A stretch of 64,000 bases of DNA from Klebsiella variicola (GTDB lineage Bacteria; Pseudomonadota; Gammaproteobacteria; Enterobacterales; Enterobacteriaceae). Positions 8,545-17,565 of this stretch are shown here, piece by piece; the first letter of the stretch is position 1, and each line of letters opens with the position of its first letter. The stretch spans positions 2,914,001-2,978,000 of the forward strand of contig NZ_CP010523.2 of the NCBI RefSeq assembly GCF_000828055.2. The letters are read 5' to 3'. Under the pieces are notes generated by a model. It saw nothing but the letters and a program-made list of their open reading frames with translations. It was not told the origin of the DNA and did not search any database. The position numbers were made by a program, and so were the translations under genes.

Positions 8545-9717
8545 ATGTTTGATTTTGCCACCCCCATCGACCGCCACGGTACCTGGTGCACACAGTGGGA
8601 CTATGTCGCCGACCGGTTTGGCGCCGCCGACCTGCTGCCGTTCACCATCTCCGATATGGATTTCGCCACCGCGCCCTGCATTCTCGACGCCGTCAGCCAG
8701 CGGCTGGCCCACGGGGTGTTCGGCTACAGTCGCTGGCGGAACGAGGCGTTTCTCGGGGCGATTGCCCACTGGTACGCCAGCCGGTTTAACAGCGTCATCG
8801 ATCCGCAAACGGTGGTCTACGGGCCGTCGGTTATCTACATGGTGGCGGAAACCATCCGCCAGTGGTCGAGCGAAGGCGACGGCGTCGTCGTCCATACCCC
8901 TGCCTACGATGCATTCTATAAGACCATCACCGCTAACCGCCGGGAGATTGCCCCGGTGCCATTGACCCTGACGAATAATCAATGGCACTGCGATATGGCC
9001 CGCCTGGAAGCCGTGCTGGCGGAACCGAAGAATACCCTGCTGCTGCTGTGCAGCCCGCACAACCCAACGGGGAAAGTCTGGCGTCGCGAGGAGCTCCAAA
9101 CCATGGCGGCCCTGTGTCAAAAACATGGCGTCAGGGTGATTAGCGACGAAATTCATATGGACATGGCCTGGGGCGAACACCGCCATATCCCGTGGAGCGA
9201 GGTCGCTCAGGGGCCATGGGCGCTGTTCACCTCCGGTTCGAAGAGCTTTAATATTCCGGCCTTTACCGGGGCCTATGGCTTTATCCCCGAGGCGAACGCG
9301 CGCGACAGCTACCTGCAGGCGCTGAAGGCCCGCGACGGGCTCTCTTCTCCCTCCGTGCCGGCGCTGGTCGCCCATATCGCCGCCTACCGCGACGGGGCTC
9401 CCTGGCTCGACGCCTTGCGTGACTATCTGCAGGCGAATATGCGCTATGTCGCCGCTACGCTTAACAATGCCTTCCCCGCACTCTGCTGGCAGCCGCCGGA
9501 GGCCACCTACCTGGCGTGGATCGACCTGCGCCCCCTGAACATCGACGACCACGCGCTACAGCAGGCGCTGATCGCCGAACAGAAGGTGGCGATTATGCCG
9601 GGTTATACCTATGGTCCTGAGGGCAACGGCTTTCTGCGCCTCAACGTCGGCTGCCCGCGCGAGAAGCTGGAACGCGGTGTCGAAGGACTGATTGCCGCCC
9701 TGCGCAGCCTCAGCTGA
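8545..9717 (+). CDS. malY: PLP-dependent cystathionine beta-lyase / MalI-system modulator
   Basis: Class I/II aminotransferase-fold enzyme with beta C-S lyase activity. In E. coli, MalY also represses the maltose regulon by binding the activator MalT. 390 residues, identical in length to E. coli. The PLP-binding lysine is K233 (SGSKSFNIP). Good ribosome site (AAGGAAG). It is co-transcribed with malX and converges on the transporter gene at 9731. Confidence 0.96.
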   Translation: MFDFATPIDRHGTWCTQWDYVADRFGAADLLPFTISDMDFATAPCILDAVSQRLAHGVFGYSRWRNEAFLGAIAHWYASRFNSVIDPQTVVYGPSVIYMVAETIRQWSSEGDGVVVHTPAYDAFYKTITANRREIAPVPLTLTNNQWHCDMARLEAVLAEPKNTLLLLCSPHNPTGKVWRREELQTMAALCQKHGVRVISDEIHMDMAWGEHRHIPWSEVAQGPWALFTSGSKSFNIPAFTGAYGFIPEANARDSYLQALKARDGLSSPSVPALVAHIAAYRDGAPWLDALRDYLQANMRYVAATLNNAFPALCWQPPEATYLAWIDLRPLNIDDHALQQALIAEQKVAIMPGYTYGPEGNGFLRLNVGCPREKLERGVEGLIAALRSLS

Positions 9718-9730
9718 TTCGACGCGCAAT

Positions 9731-10759
9731 CTACAGGTCATCGCGCCGGCGGAATGCCAGGTAGCCGGCGCCGAGGGTAAAGATGGCGACTATCACCACC
9801 AGCAGAATAAACCCGTGGTGGTTGCTCGCCAGCGGGATCCCGCCGACGTTCATGCCGAAGAAACCGGCGACGATGTTAATCGGCAGCGCGAGAACGGTGA
9901 TCACCGTCAGGGTGTAGAGGGTGCGGTTGCTCTGCTCCAGCTGGCGGGCGCCAATCTCCTCCTGCAGCAGACTGATACGCTCGATCAGGCCGGACAGGTC
10001 GTTGAGCACCACGCTAAACTCTTCGGTGAACTGACGAAACGCCTGCACCACTGCACGATCCATCCACGCCGGCGGCCGGTTAAGCAGACGGAACATCGCC
10101 GCCGGCTCCGGCGCCAGCAGCCGCTGAAAACGCAAAAGCATCCGCCGCAGCCGTGCCAGATCGGCCCGGTTGCGCTGCACGTGATTGCTCAGGAGACGCT
10201 CTTCAATAAGGTCGACATGGCGGCTGGCCTGGCGGACGACCTGCTCCAGCACCTCCTCCTGCTCCTCCAGCAGAAAAGCCAGCAGCTCGGTAGAGGTATT
10301 CACCCTGAGCGTCTGCAGACGCGGCAGCATCCATTCGATAAACCGCAACGGTTTGAAGCGCGCCGTCACCACCAGCTTAGGGCTACAGTAGAGCCACAGC
10401 GTGGCGGTTTCCGCACTGGTATCCTGCGGACGAAACAGCACATCGTTGAGCACAGCGAACAGATTCTCCCCCTGTCGCTCAATGCGGGTGGTGTGCGAGC
10501 CGCTGCGGATCTCCTCGAAGAAAAAGTCCGCCACCGGAAAGTGGCTGGTTAACCATTTTTCGGCGGTGGCATGATTGAGATTCAGGTGTAACCAGATAAA
10601 CGCCTTGTCATCGGCGAGCGCCTGATAACGGGCGCACACCTCGCCAGAGGCGATGGGCTGCGGGGGGCGCTGTTCATGAAACAGATAACCATGCACCAGA
10701 CCGGAAACTTCACTATCAAAATCGGGCTTTAACATCTTCGCGGTGACGTCTTGACTCAT
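9731..10759 (-). CDS. CorA-superfamily cation transporter, ZntB-like
   Basis: CorA-family inner-membrane channel or transporter for divalent cations. 342 residues with a long cytoplasmic N-terminal domain. Two C-terminal membrane segments (about 273-299 and 313-333) flank the signature GMN at 302-304 (VAGFFGMNVGG). It is clearly not CorA of E. coli and differs strongly from E. coli ZntB (327 aa), which has GVN at that place. I therefore call it ZntB-like without naming the ion. GGGAG lies upstream of the ATG. A TTG-started frame of 75 codons overlaps its start but does not look like a protein. Confidence 0.85.
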   Translation of the reverse strand: MSQDVTAKMLKPDFDSEVSGLVHGYLFHEQRPPQPIASGEVCARYQALADDKAFIWLHLNLNHATAEKWLTSHFPVADFFFEEIRSGSHTTRIERQGENLFAVLNDVLFRPQDTSAETATLWLYCSPKLVVTARFKPLRFIEWMLPRLQTLRVNTSTELLAFLLEEQEEVLEQVVRQASRHVDLIEERLLSNHVQRNRADLARLRRMLLRFQRLLAPEPAAMFRLLNRPPAWMDRAVVQAFRQFTEEFSVVLNDLSGLIERISLLQEEIGARQLEQSNRTLYTLTVITVLALPINIVAGFFGMNVGGIPLASNHHGFILLVVIVAIFTLGAGYLAFRRRDDL

Positions 10760-10969
10760 GGCTCCCTCAGGACACGCACTGGCACTGTTGATGCCCGAAT
10801 AGCGCCATCTTTCGCTATTTTCCTCGGGCTGGCAAGGTTAATAATCTGGTCATAAAACAGTAACCTGAATGACATATTGCCGTCAGTGTCGCGCGCCACG
10901 CAGGCGATGCGATCGGCGCGAATAGAGGGGACTTGTGGCCCTTTTCGCTCCGGAGTTATTAAAATAAAT

Positions 10970-11011
10970 TTGATTATCCTCAAAACTTTTTTAGGAAAAA
11001 AAGCGTATTAC
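10970..11011 (+). promoter_or_regulatory. Class II FNR-type promoter of ydfZ
   Basis: TTGATTATCCTCAA (10970-10983) matches the FNR box TTGAT-N4-ATCAA at nine of ten positions. A -10 hexamer TATTAC lies at 11006-11011. If the box is centred at -41.5, the start of transcription falls at 11018 and the hexamer exactly at -12 to -7. E. coli ydfZ is known to be strongly FNR-dependent. The remainder of the gap 10760-11058 shows nothing else I can support. Confidence 0.7.
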
Positions 11012-11058
11012 TTTAGCCGCTTAATCATTGCTTACCCTGGTTTATTGAGGAGGAGACC

Positions 11059-11262
11059 ATGAAAACCTATGACCGTAATCGTAACGCTATTGCTACCGGC
11101 AGCATGGTAATGATCGCCGGTAACGGCACAACAGGCGTGATTAAAGCTATCCATGGTGAAGGGAAAACCGCCGAGCAGCTTCGCCGGGCGGACTGCGTTG
11201 AAATCGACGGCTGCGAGGGCCGCTTTTGCCCGTTAGATCTGATCCGTCTCGGCTTCCATTAA
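11059..11262 (+). CDS. ydfZ: YdfZ, small selenium-associated protein
   Basis: Ortholog of E. coli YdfZ (67 residues, same length), a small cytosolic protein reported to carry labile selenium. Its physiological role is unclear. The sequence starts [14 protein letters not shown] and ends LDLIRLGFH as in the family. Cysteines are at 46, 52 and 57; C52 (EIDGCEG) is shared with E. coli. A GAGGAG ribosome site precedes the ATG. The FNR-type promoter upstream implies anaerobic expression, and a terminator follows. Confidence 0.95.
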   Translation: MKTYDRNRNAIATGSMVMIAGNGTTGVIKAIHGEGKTAEQLRRADCVEIDGCEGRFCPLDLIRLGFH

Positions 11263-11284
11263 TTCCTGCCGCCAGGTCATCAGT

Positions 11285-11314
11285 AGCAGGCCACCTGAGG
11301 CGGCCTGCTCTTTT
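11285..11314 (+). terminator. Terminator of ydfZ
   Basis: AGCAGGCC / GGCCTGCT 8-bp arms, followed by CTTTTCCC. It lies 22 bp after ydfZ, before the convergent gene at 11332. Confidence 0.7.
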
Positions 11315-11331
11315 CCCGGATAATAAAGCGG

Positions 11332-11850
11332 CTAGCGAAAGCTCCACTGAATACTCATCACAAAGATCGCCGGCACAATAATGCCGCCTTCCACACCGAA
11401 ATAATCGGTGAAGTTATATTGCAGACCATGATAGAGGTAGGGCGAAAAACCGACGCCGGTGATTTTTTTGGCGGTGCGGTAGGTGCCGGAATCCCCACAG
11501 TGGCTGAAGGCGTCAAAGAAAAATTCCCCGGTATAGGCATACACCCCTTTCAGCACCCAGCCGGTATCGTTTTTCAGCCAGTCGCGGCGCACGCCGAGGG
11601 TCAAACAGCGATCGTCAAAGCTGTTTTTCATCGTTCCGACCAGCACGCTGTATTTTGAATCCTGAGAAAACTTGCGCTCCACCGAGAAAAAATTGTTATT
11701 GAAATGCTCGTTATATTGTCCGTGGTTACCGGTCATATGATAAACATAGGAGCCGGTATTCATCGAATAGAGGTTTAATTCCCCGGCCTGCGCCGACGGC
11801 ATGGCAACCACCAGTAGCCCTGATAACAAAATCCATAATTTATTTAACAT
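11332..11850 (-). CDS. Small exported protein of unknown function
   Basis: 172 residues. An N-terminal signal peptide is clear (MLNKLWILLSGLLVVAMPSAQAG, cleavage after AQA at about residue 22). The mature part alternates aromatic and polar residues and ends in SIQWSFR, a terminal aromatic pattern typical of small outer-membrane beta-barrels. Two cysteines (about 82 and 117) could form a disulfide. The overall look (LYSMNTGSYVYHMTGN) recalls small proteins I associate with phages and enterobacterial envelopes, but I cannot name a family. No partner gene; the ribosome site is weak. Confidence 0.7.
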   Translation of the reverse strand: MLNKLWILLSGLLVVAMPSAQAGELNLYSMNTGSYVYHMTGNHGQYNEHFNNNFFSVERKFSQDSKYSVLVGTMKNSFDDRCLTLGVRRDWLKNDTGWVLKGVYAYTGEFFFDAFSHCGDSGTYRTAKKITGVGFSPYLYHGLQYNFTDYFGVEGGIIVPAIFVMSIQWSFR

Positions 11851-12047
11851 TCAGCAACCTACACCACACCCGTAAAAAAGAACCCGGCATACTAGCACCG
11901 CTAAACTAAACCGAAGGGCAATCAGATAACCGACGCTGGTCGCGGCAGAAAACATGACCCTATCTGCACTATAGCAGCGGCGCTCCCGCTTCGTTAGCGC
12001 TTGCAGCTATACTGCAGACACATTCATCTTATTGATTAAGGACTGCT

Positions 12048-12401
12048 GTGTTAGCCACTCTCCTCGTTGCGCTGGTCGCTATTATTCATCTCGCCATCCT
12101 GGTGCTGGAGATGTTTCTCTGGGAAGCCCCCGCCGGGCGCCGGGCCTTTAACCTCAGCGCCGATTTCGCCCGGGAGACCCGGGTGCTGGCGGCCAACCAG
12201 GGGTTGTATAACGGTTTTCTGGCCGCCGGCCTGGCGTGGGGGCTGTGGCTGGGGGCGCCGGGGGTGCAGGTGGTTATCTTTTTCCTGGCCTGCGTGCTGG
12301 TCGCCGGGATTTTCGGCGCGCTAACCGCCAGCCGCAAAATTCTCTATATTCAGGCGCTGCCCGCACTGCTGGCGCTGCTTGCCGTGGTGGCGCAAGCGTA
12401 G
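12048..12401 (+). CDS. DUF1304 small membrane protein
   Basis: 117 residues, starting at a GTG. Four hydrophobic segments (about 2-20, 46-66, 70-90 and 97-116) fill nearly the whole protein. The fold pattern (LVALVAIIHLAILVLEMFLW, FNLSADFARE, ANQGLYNGFLAAGLAWGL) is that of DUF1304 integral membrane proteins. Function unknown. It is 103 bp ahead of yedE on the same strand; I see no terminator between them. Confidence 0.85.
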   Translation: MLATLLVALVAIIHLAILVLEMFLWEAPAGRRAFNLSADFARETRVLAANQGLYNGFLAAGLAWGLWLGAPGVQVVIFFLACVLVAGIFGALTASRKILYIQALPALLALLAVVAQA

Positions 12402-12504
12402 GGCCTTGATCCAAAACAGAGAAAGCAGGCGCTGAGGCGGGTACTATTTGCCCCCTTCGGTCGGTCATCGACCTTTAATACCTTCTGAGTTCAGAGGCAT
12501 TTTT

Positions 12505-13716
12505 ATGACATGGCAATCCTTCAAACAGGCCTGGCTTATCCGGTTCTGGTCCCCTGTCCCGGCGGTCATCGCGGCGGGCATCCTCTCCACCTACTATTTT
12601 GGCATCACCGGCACCTTCTGGGCGGTGACCGGCGAATTCACCCGCTGGGGTGGTCAACTGCTGCAACTGCTGGGCGTCCACAGCGAACAGTGGGGCTATT
12701 ACCAGCTGATTCATCTCGAAGGGACGCCGCTGACCCGCATCGATGGCAGGATGATCATCGGCATGTTCGGCGGCTGCCTGGCCGCCGCGCTATGGGCCAA
12801 TAACGTCAAACTGCGCTTTCCACGCAGCCGGATCCGCATTGTGCAGGCCGTGGCAGGCGGCATCATCGCCGGGTTCGGCGCACGTCTGGCGATGGGCTGC
12901 AATCTGGCGGCTTTTTTCACCGGTATTCCGCAGTTCTCCCTGCACGCCTGGCTGTTTGCCATCGCCACCGCCATCGGCTCCTGGTTTGGCGCCCGCTTCA
13001 CGCTGCTGCCCCTTTTTCGCATTCCGGTAAAAATGCAAAAGGTGTCCGCCGCCTCGCCGTTAACCCAAAAACCGCAGCAGGCGCGCCGCCGTTTCCGGCT
13101 GGGGATGGTGATCTTTTTCGCCATGATCGGCTGGGGCCTGCTCACCGCCGCAGACCACCCGGCGCTCGGTCTGGCGATGCTGTTCGGCATCGGCTTCGGT
13201 CTGCTTATCGAGCGCGCGCAGATCTGCTTTACCTCCGCCTTTCGCGATATGTGGATCACCGGCCGGACGGTGATGGCGAAGGCGATTATCTTCGGCATGG
13301 CGGCGAGCGCCATCGGTATCTTTAGCTATGTGCAATTGGGGATGGCGCCGAAAATTATGTGGGCCGGTCCCAATGCGGCGATTGGCGGGCTGCTGTTTGG
13401 CTTTGGCATCGTGCTGGCCGGCGGCTGTGAAACCGGCTGGATGTATCGTGCGGTGGAGGGCCAGGTTCACTACTGGTGGGTTGGGCTGGGCAATGTCATT
13501 GGCTCAACGCTGCTCGCCTGGTGCTGGGACGATATCGCCGCTCCGCTCGCCACCCACTGGCAAAAAATCAACCTGCTGAACGCCTTCGGTCCCTTCGGCG
13601 GGCTGCTGGCGACCTATCTGCTGCTGCTGATCGCCCTGCTGCTGGTGATCGCCTGGGAAAGACATTTTTTCCGCCGCCAGTCGACGGCGGTCCGGACCGT
13701 GAAGGAGAGCGCATGA
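12505..13716 (+). CDS. yedE: YedE/YeeE-family sulfur/selenium transporter
   Basis: Polytopic inner-membrane protein of the YeeE/YedE family, 403 residues (E. coli YedE 401). Relatives take up thiosulfate. YedE itself is thought from genome context to work in selenium metabolism; that is not proven here. Start MTWQSFKQAWLIRFW by homology. Conserved cysteines, which hand on the chalcogen in related TsuA proteins, are in GARLAMGCNLAAFF (about residue 132) and LAGGCETGWMYR (about residue 308). It overlaps yedF by ATGA, so the two are translationally coupled. Confidence 0.95.
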   Translation: MTWQSFKQAWLIRFWSPVPAVIAAGILSTYYFGITGTFWAVTGEFTRWGGQLLQLLGVHSEQWGYYQLIHLEGTPLTRIDGRMIIGMFGGCLAAALWANNVKLRFPRSRIRIVQAVAGGIIAGFGARLAMGCNLAAFFTGIPQFSLHAWLFAIATAIGSWFGARFTLLPLFRIPVKMQKVSAASPLTQKPQQARRRFRLGMVIFFAMIGWGLLTAADHPALGLAMLFGIGFGLLIERAQICFTSAFRDMWITGRTVMAKAIIFGMAASAIGIFSYVQLGMAPKIMWAGPNAAIGGLLFGFGIVLAGGCETGWMYRAVEGQVHYWWVGLGNVIGSTLLAWCWDDIAAPLATHWQKINLLNAFGPFGGLLATYLLLLIALLLVIAWERHFFRRQSTAVRTVKESA

Positions 13717-13946
13717 AAAACATCATCCCTGATTATCGCCTGGATATGGTCGGCGAACCCTGTCCCTATCCGGCCGTGGCCACTCTGGAAGCGATGCCCT
13801 CCCTGCAAAAAGGCGAGATCCTGGAAGTGGTCAGCGACTGTCCGCAGTCGATCAATAACATTCCACTCGATGTCAGGAACCACGGCTATACGGTGCTGGA
13901 TATTCAGCAGGATGGCCCAACCATTCGCTATCTGATCCAGAAATAG
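13713..13946 (+). CDS. yedF: TusA/SirA-like sulfur-carrier protein
   Basis: 77-residue TusA-family protein, same length as E. coli YedF. The active CPxP motif is C17-P-Y-P20 (GEPCPYP). Such proteins carry persulfide or selenide on the cysteine and probably receive it from YedE in the membrane. The start overlaps the yedE stop (GCATGA). A GC-rich hairpin follows. Confidence 0.95.
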   Translation: MKNIIPDYRLDMVGEPCPYPAVATLEAMPSLQKGEILEVVSDCPQSINNIPLDVRNHGYTVLDIQQDGPTIRYLIQK

Positions 13947-13963
13947 CCGCGGCTCATGACCCC

Positions 13964-13985
13964 GCCGGCGACGAACATCGCCGGC
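13964..13985 (+). terminator. Hairpin after yedEF
   Basis: Perfect 8-bp arms GCCGGCGA / TCGCCGGC with a 6-nt loop, followed by GCTAATTT. It is a probable terminator with a weak U-tract, 17 bp after yedF. Confidence 0.55.
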
Positions 13986-14206
13986 GCTAATTTCGCCCCT
14001 TCCCGTCTTACCACACCTTCTGCCTGCCTCGAGGATCCCCTGCGAACCTTTGCAATAGCTTGTAACACTTGAAACGGTGTTCCAGTTACATAATAACCAT
14101 TAATATAACGCGCCTATATTATTAAAATACGAATAAGTAAACGTGTGAATGGTTTATGCCGACAGACGCCGAAACCATGCGCAGCAACAACACAACAAGG
14201 ATTGAA

Positions 14207-14599
14207 ATGGAACTGCTGGCAAGGCTGGGTCACTTTTTCGAACAGGTTCGCGCGGATGCCGATTTTACCACCTTCGCCAGTGAACTCCGCCGGCATCAGG
14301 TCTCCTACTACATCTATTTTGTCTCCACCGGCAATATGAATTTCGTGATGGCAAACGACGAGGTGATTTCGATAAAAAGCGCCCGCGGCCTGCTACGCGT
14401 GCGCAGCGCCCCCAGCCATCGACTGACCTCGGCCGCGGTCATCCGCCATTTTGCCGGCGCCATCAACTTTGAACAGTACTGCAAGGATCTCGCCAGCGCC
14501 GGCGTGTTTAAGTGGATTGTTGATCTGGAAGAGGAGACCCGGCACTACTGGTCGAAGGATAATACGCTGCTGTATAAAGAGAGCCTGATGCCCCCCTGA
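14207..14599 (+). CDS. DUF1398-like protein
   Basis: 130 residues from the ATG preceded by AAGGA (MELLARLGHFFEQVRADADF). The longer frame from 14156 has no ribosome site. The C-terminal pattern FEQYCKDLASAGVFKWIVDLEEETRHYWSKD resembles the end of DUF1398 (YbcV/YdfO type) proteins, where a short acidic stretch and an aromatic residue follow GV-x-W. Function unknown. No partner gene; it converges on yqaE 38 bp downstream. Confidence 0.65.
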   Translation: MELLARLGHFFEQVRADADFTTFASELRRHQVSYYIYFVSTGNMNFVMANDEVISIKSARGLLRVRSAPSHRLTSAAVIRHFAGAINFEQYCKDLASAGVFKWIVDLEEETRHYWSKDNTLLYKESLMPP

Positions 14600-14637
14600 G
14601 CGGGTCCCAGGGGGAGGCGTGGTTATCTGCTCGCCCC

Positions 14638-14796
14638 TCAGTCGCGGGTCTGCACCCAGAAAGCGTGGATCAGGCCAGGAATATAGCCCAGCAGGGTCAG
14701 AATAATGTTGAGAATAAACGCCCAGCCGAAGCCTTTCCCCAGCAGTACGCCCAGCGGCGGCAGAATAATAGTGAAAACGATTCTCCAGAATCCCAT
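14638..14796 (-). CDS. yqaE: YqaE/Pmp3 family proteolipid (UPF0057)
   Basis: 52-residue, very hydrophobic protein with two membrane segments, nearly identical to E. coli YqaE. It starts MGFWRIVFTIILPPLGVLLG and ends LIHAFWVQTRD. Pmp3-type proteins sit in the cytoplasmic membrane and are linked to membrane potential or salt stress. A GGGAG ribosome site precedes the ATG. E. coli yqaE is stress-induced; I found no clear regulatory site here. Confidence 0.95.
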   Translation of the reverse strand: MGFWRIVFTIILPPLGVLLGKGFGWAFILNIILTLLGYIPGLIHAFWVQTRD

Positions 14797-14921
14797 AACC
14801 TCTCCCTTCGTCTAACGTCAATATTTTACTAAGCTATTCAATAGTTAAGCATAGACGCTTTTCACCGCTTCGCCAGCAGGCGGCCCCCTCATCTCCGGTA
14901 ACAAAAATTATTCCCTGCCGT

Positions 14922-14980
14922 CAGCGCTAAAAAAGGCCGGGAAAACATCCACTTTTTTCCTCCCCGGCCCGCAAGCGCTG
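14922..14980. repeat. Two concentric inverted repeats upstream of gapC
   Basis: CAGCGCT (14922-14928) pairs with AGCGCTG (14974-14980). Inside it, GGCCGGG (14935-14941) pairs with CCCGGCC (14963-14969). Together they could form one long interrupted hairpin about 100 bp before gapC. It could be a leader structure or an isolated terminator. Confidence 0.6.
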
Positions 14981-15078
14981 GCATACCGCACAGATTGTCA
15001 GTTGACCAATCAGGGGGACAGGACTAAGCCTGGAGGAGTTTTATCACATCGAGTCGTTTTACCAACCGGAGAATGTCC

Positions 15079-16077
15079 ATGAGTAAACTTGGGATTAATG
15101 GATTTGGTCGTATCGGACGTTTGGTGTTACGCCGTTTATTAGAAGTCGACAGCAGCCTGGAAGTGGTGGCTATCAACGACCTCACCTCGCCAAAGGTGCT
15201 GGCCTACCTGTTAAAGCATGATTCAAACTACAGCCCCTTCCCGTGGAGCGTCGACTTTACAGAAGATGCGCTGATCGTCAACGGCAAAACCATTACGGTG
15301 TATGCCGAAAAAGAGGCGCAGCATATTCCATGGCAGGCGGCAGGCGCCGAGGTGATTGTGGAGTGTACCGGATTCTACACCTCGGCCGAGAAATCGCAGG
15401 CCCATCTCCAGGCCGGCGCGCGCAAAGTGCTGATTTCCGCCCCCGCTGGCGAGATGAAAACCATCGTCTACAACGTCAACGATGACACCCTGACCCCGGA
15501 TGACACAATCATCTCCGTGGCCTCCTGCACCACCAACTGCCTGGCGCCGATGGCCAAAGTCCTCCAGGATGCCTTCGGCATCACCGTGGGCACCATGACC
15601 ACCATCCATGCTTATACCGGCACCCAGTCGCTGGTGGACGGGCCGCGCGGCAAAGATCTGCGCGCCTCCAGAGCGGCGGCAGAAAACGTCATCCCGCACA
15701 CCACAGGTGCGGCAAAGGCCATCGGCCTGGTGATCCCCGCCCTGAGCGGTAAACTGAAGGGCCATGCCCAGCGTGTGCCGACAAAAACGGGTTCGGTGAC
15801 AGAGCTGGTGTCGGTGCTGGAGAAAAAAGTGACTGCGGATGAGGTCAATCAGGCGATGAAGCAGGCGGCTGAGGGCAATGAATCCTTCGGCTACACCGAA
15901 GAAGAGATTGTCTCTTCCGACATTATCGGCAGCCATTTCGGCTCGATCTACGATGCCACCCAGCTGGAGATTGTGGAGGCCGGCGGCGTACAGCTGGTGA
16001 AAACCGTCGCCTGGTATGATAACGAATACGGCTTCGTCACCCAGTTGATCCGCGTGCTGGAGAAATTCGCCCGCTAA
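15079..16077 (+). CDS. gapC: Glyceraldehyde-3-phosphate dehydrogenase C
   Basis: Second, NAD-type glyceraldehyde-3-phosphate dehydrogenase, 332 residues and intact. The start [14 protein letters not shown] is favoured over an ATG six bases upstream because GGAG is then correctly spaced. The catalytic cysteine C150 (ASCTTNC) and H177 (TTIHAYTG) are present. It is close to E. coli GapC, which is broken in E. coli K-12. The order ydcF-aldA-gapC is conserved with E. coli. Its role beside the main GapA is not known. Confidence 0.95.
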   Translation: MSKLGINGFGRIGRLVLRRLLEVDSSLEVVAINDLTSPKVLAYLLKHDSNYSPFPWSVDFTEDALIVNGKTITVYAEKEAQHIPWQAAGAEVIVECTGFYTSAEKSQAHLQAGARKVLISAPAGEMKTIVYNVNDDTLTPDDTIISVASCTTNCLAPMAKVLQDAFGITVGTMTTIHAYTGTQSLVDGPRGKDLRASRAAAENVIPHTTGAAKAIGLVIPALSGKLKGHAQRVPTKTGSVTELVSVLEKKVTADEVNQAMKQAAEGNESFGYTEEEIVSSDIIGSHFGSIYDATQLEIVEAGGVQLVKTVAWYDNEYGFVTQLIRVLEKFAR

Positions 16078-16125
16078 GCGAACGGCGGGCCGCCTGAGCT
16101 GCCCGCCGGCTCGGAGTTAAGTACC

Positions 16126-17565
16126 TCAGGCCTGCAGATAGACCACCTGGGTCTGCAGGTACTCATTCAGCCCGTGGCGACCATCAGCGCCGCCGATCCC
16201 CGATTTGCGCCAGCCGGCGTGGAAACCCTGCATCGCCTCAAAGTTTTCCCGGTTGATATAGGTTTCGCCGAACTTCAGTCCCTTAATCGCCTTCATCGCC
16301 ACGTTCAGATCGCGGGTATAGATCGAGGAGGTCAGGCCATAGTCGCTGTCATTGGCCATCGCCAGCGCCTCATCAAGGGTCGAAAACGCCACCACCGGCA
16401 GCACCGGCCCGAAGGTTTCCTCGTGGATAATGTCCATCTCCTGACGCACATCCAGCAGCAGGGTCGGCGGATAAAAATAGCCTTTGCCCTCCAGCGGCTG
16501 GCCGCCCAGCGCCACCCGCGCCCCCTGCGCCACCGCCTTCGCCACTTTACCCGCCACCTGGTCCCGCGCCGCCGCGTTGATCAGCGGCCCCATCGCGATG
16601 TCATCCCGCGTCGCCGGGTCGCCAAACTGCACGGCCTTCATCGCCTCGCCGAGGCGGTTGACGAAGCGGTCGTAAATGCCCTGCTGAACATAGACCCGCT
16701 CGACGCAGTTACACACCTGCCCGGTGTTAATCACCCGCGAGTCCACCACCGCTTTCACCGCCAGCTCCAGATCCGCATCATCCATCACAATGGCTGGCGC
16801 TTTGCCGCCGAGTTCGAGGCACACTTTGGTGATATTTTTCGCCGCAGCGGCCATGATTTTCTCTCCTGCCGCCACGCTACCGGTCATGCTGACCATCGCC
16901 ACCTTTGGATTGCCAGCCAGCTCCTGACCAACGGTTTCTCCGCGGCCGAGCACCAGGTTAAAGACCCCTTTCGGCAACCCAACCTGATGGACGATCTCGG
17001 CAAAGGCGATGGCATTATTGGGCGTAAATTCGCTGGGCTTAATGACGATGGTATTCCCGGTGATCAGGGCCGGCGCCAGCTTGCGGGCGATAAGAAAGAA
17101 CGGGAAGTTCCACGGCAGGATCCCGGTGGTCACCCCCAGCGCGCGTTTAAAGACGAGGATATTCTCCCCAGGGCGATCGCTCTGCACGATCTCGCCTTCG
17201 TAACGGCGCGCCCATTCGGCCATATAGTCGAGATAGTCCGCGGTGAATGCGACTTCCACCGCAGCCAGCTGCTGGATCTTGCCGCCTTCAGCCACGATCA
17301 GCCCGGCAATCTCTTCAGCACGCTGGCGGATACCAGCGGCAATTTTGCGTAACCAACCCGCACGCTCAATGGCCGGCAGCGCTTCCCAGGCGGGCTGGGC
17401 GCGCTCAGCCGCGTCAATCGCCAGCCGCGCCTCTTCAGCAGTCCCGTCCGGGATCCGCGACAGCAGCGCTTCGGTCGCCGGGTTAAGCACGTCGATCCAG
17501 CCGTCGCCGCGACCGGAAACGAACTGGCCATCAATATACATTTGGTGTTGAACGGGTGCTGTCAT
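16126..17565 (-). CDS. aldA: Lactaldehyde/glycolaldehyde dehydrogenase
   Basis: NAD-dependent aldehyde dehydrogenase oxidising L-lactaldehyde and glycolaldehyde, used in fucose, rhamnose and glycol metabolism. 479 residues as in E. coli when started at MTAPVQHQMYIDGQ, which has AGGAG upstream; the longer frame has no support. Catalytic C285 (GQVCNCVER) and general base E251 (CLELGGKAP) are visible. It converges on gapC, 48 bp apart. The likely promoter is in 17566-17724, behind the ydcF terminator. Confidence 0.97.
   Translation of the reverse strand: MTAPVQHQMYIDGQFVSGRGDGWIDVLNPATEALLSRIPDGTAEEARLAIDAAERAQPAWEALPAIERAGWLRKIAAGIRQRAEEIAGLIVAEGGKIQQLAAVEVAFTADYLDYMAEWARRYEGEIVQSDRPGENILVFKRALGVTTGILPWNFPFFLIARKLAPALITGNTIVIKPSEFTPNNAIAFAEIVHQVGLPKGVFNLVLGRGETVGQELAGNPKVAMVSMTGSVAAGEKIMAAAAKNITKVCLELGGKAPAIVMDDADLELAVKAVVDSRVINTGQVCNCVERVYVQQGIYDRFVNRLGEAMKAVQFGDPATRDDIAMGPLINAAARDQVAGKVAKAVAQGARVALGGQPLEGKGYFYPPTLLLDVRQEMDIIHEETFGPVLPVVAFSTLDEALAMANDSDYGLTSSIYTRDLNVAMKAIKGLKFGETYINRENFEAMQGFHAGWRKSGIGGADGRHGLNEYLQTQVVYLQA

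Noticed and set aside
10756-10983. A 75-codon minus-strand frame whose stop overlaps the start of the CorA/ZntB-like gene by ATGA
   Set aside because: It starts with TTG, has no ribosome site, shows no protein-like composition, and its start region coincides with the FNR box of ydfZ on the other strand.
15079-16077. gapC as a pseudogene, as in E. coli K-12
   Set aside because: The frame here is intact with catalytic Cys and His in place.
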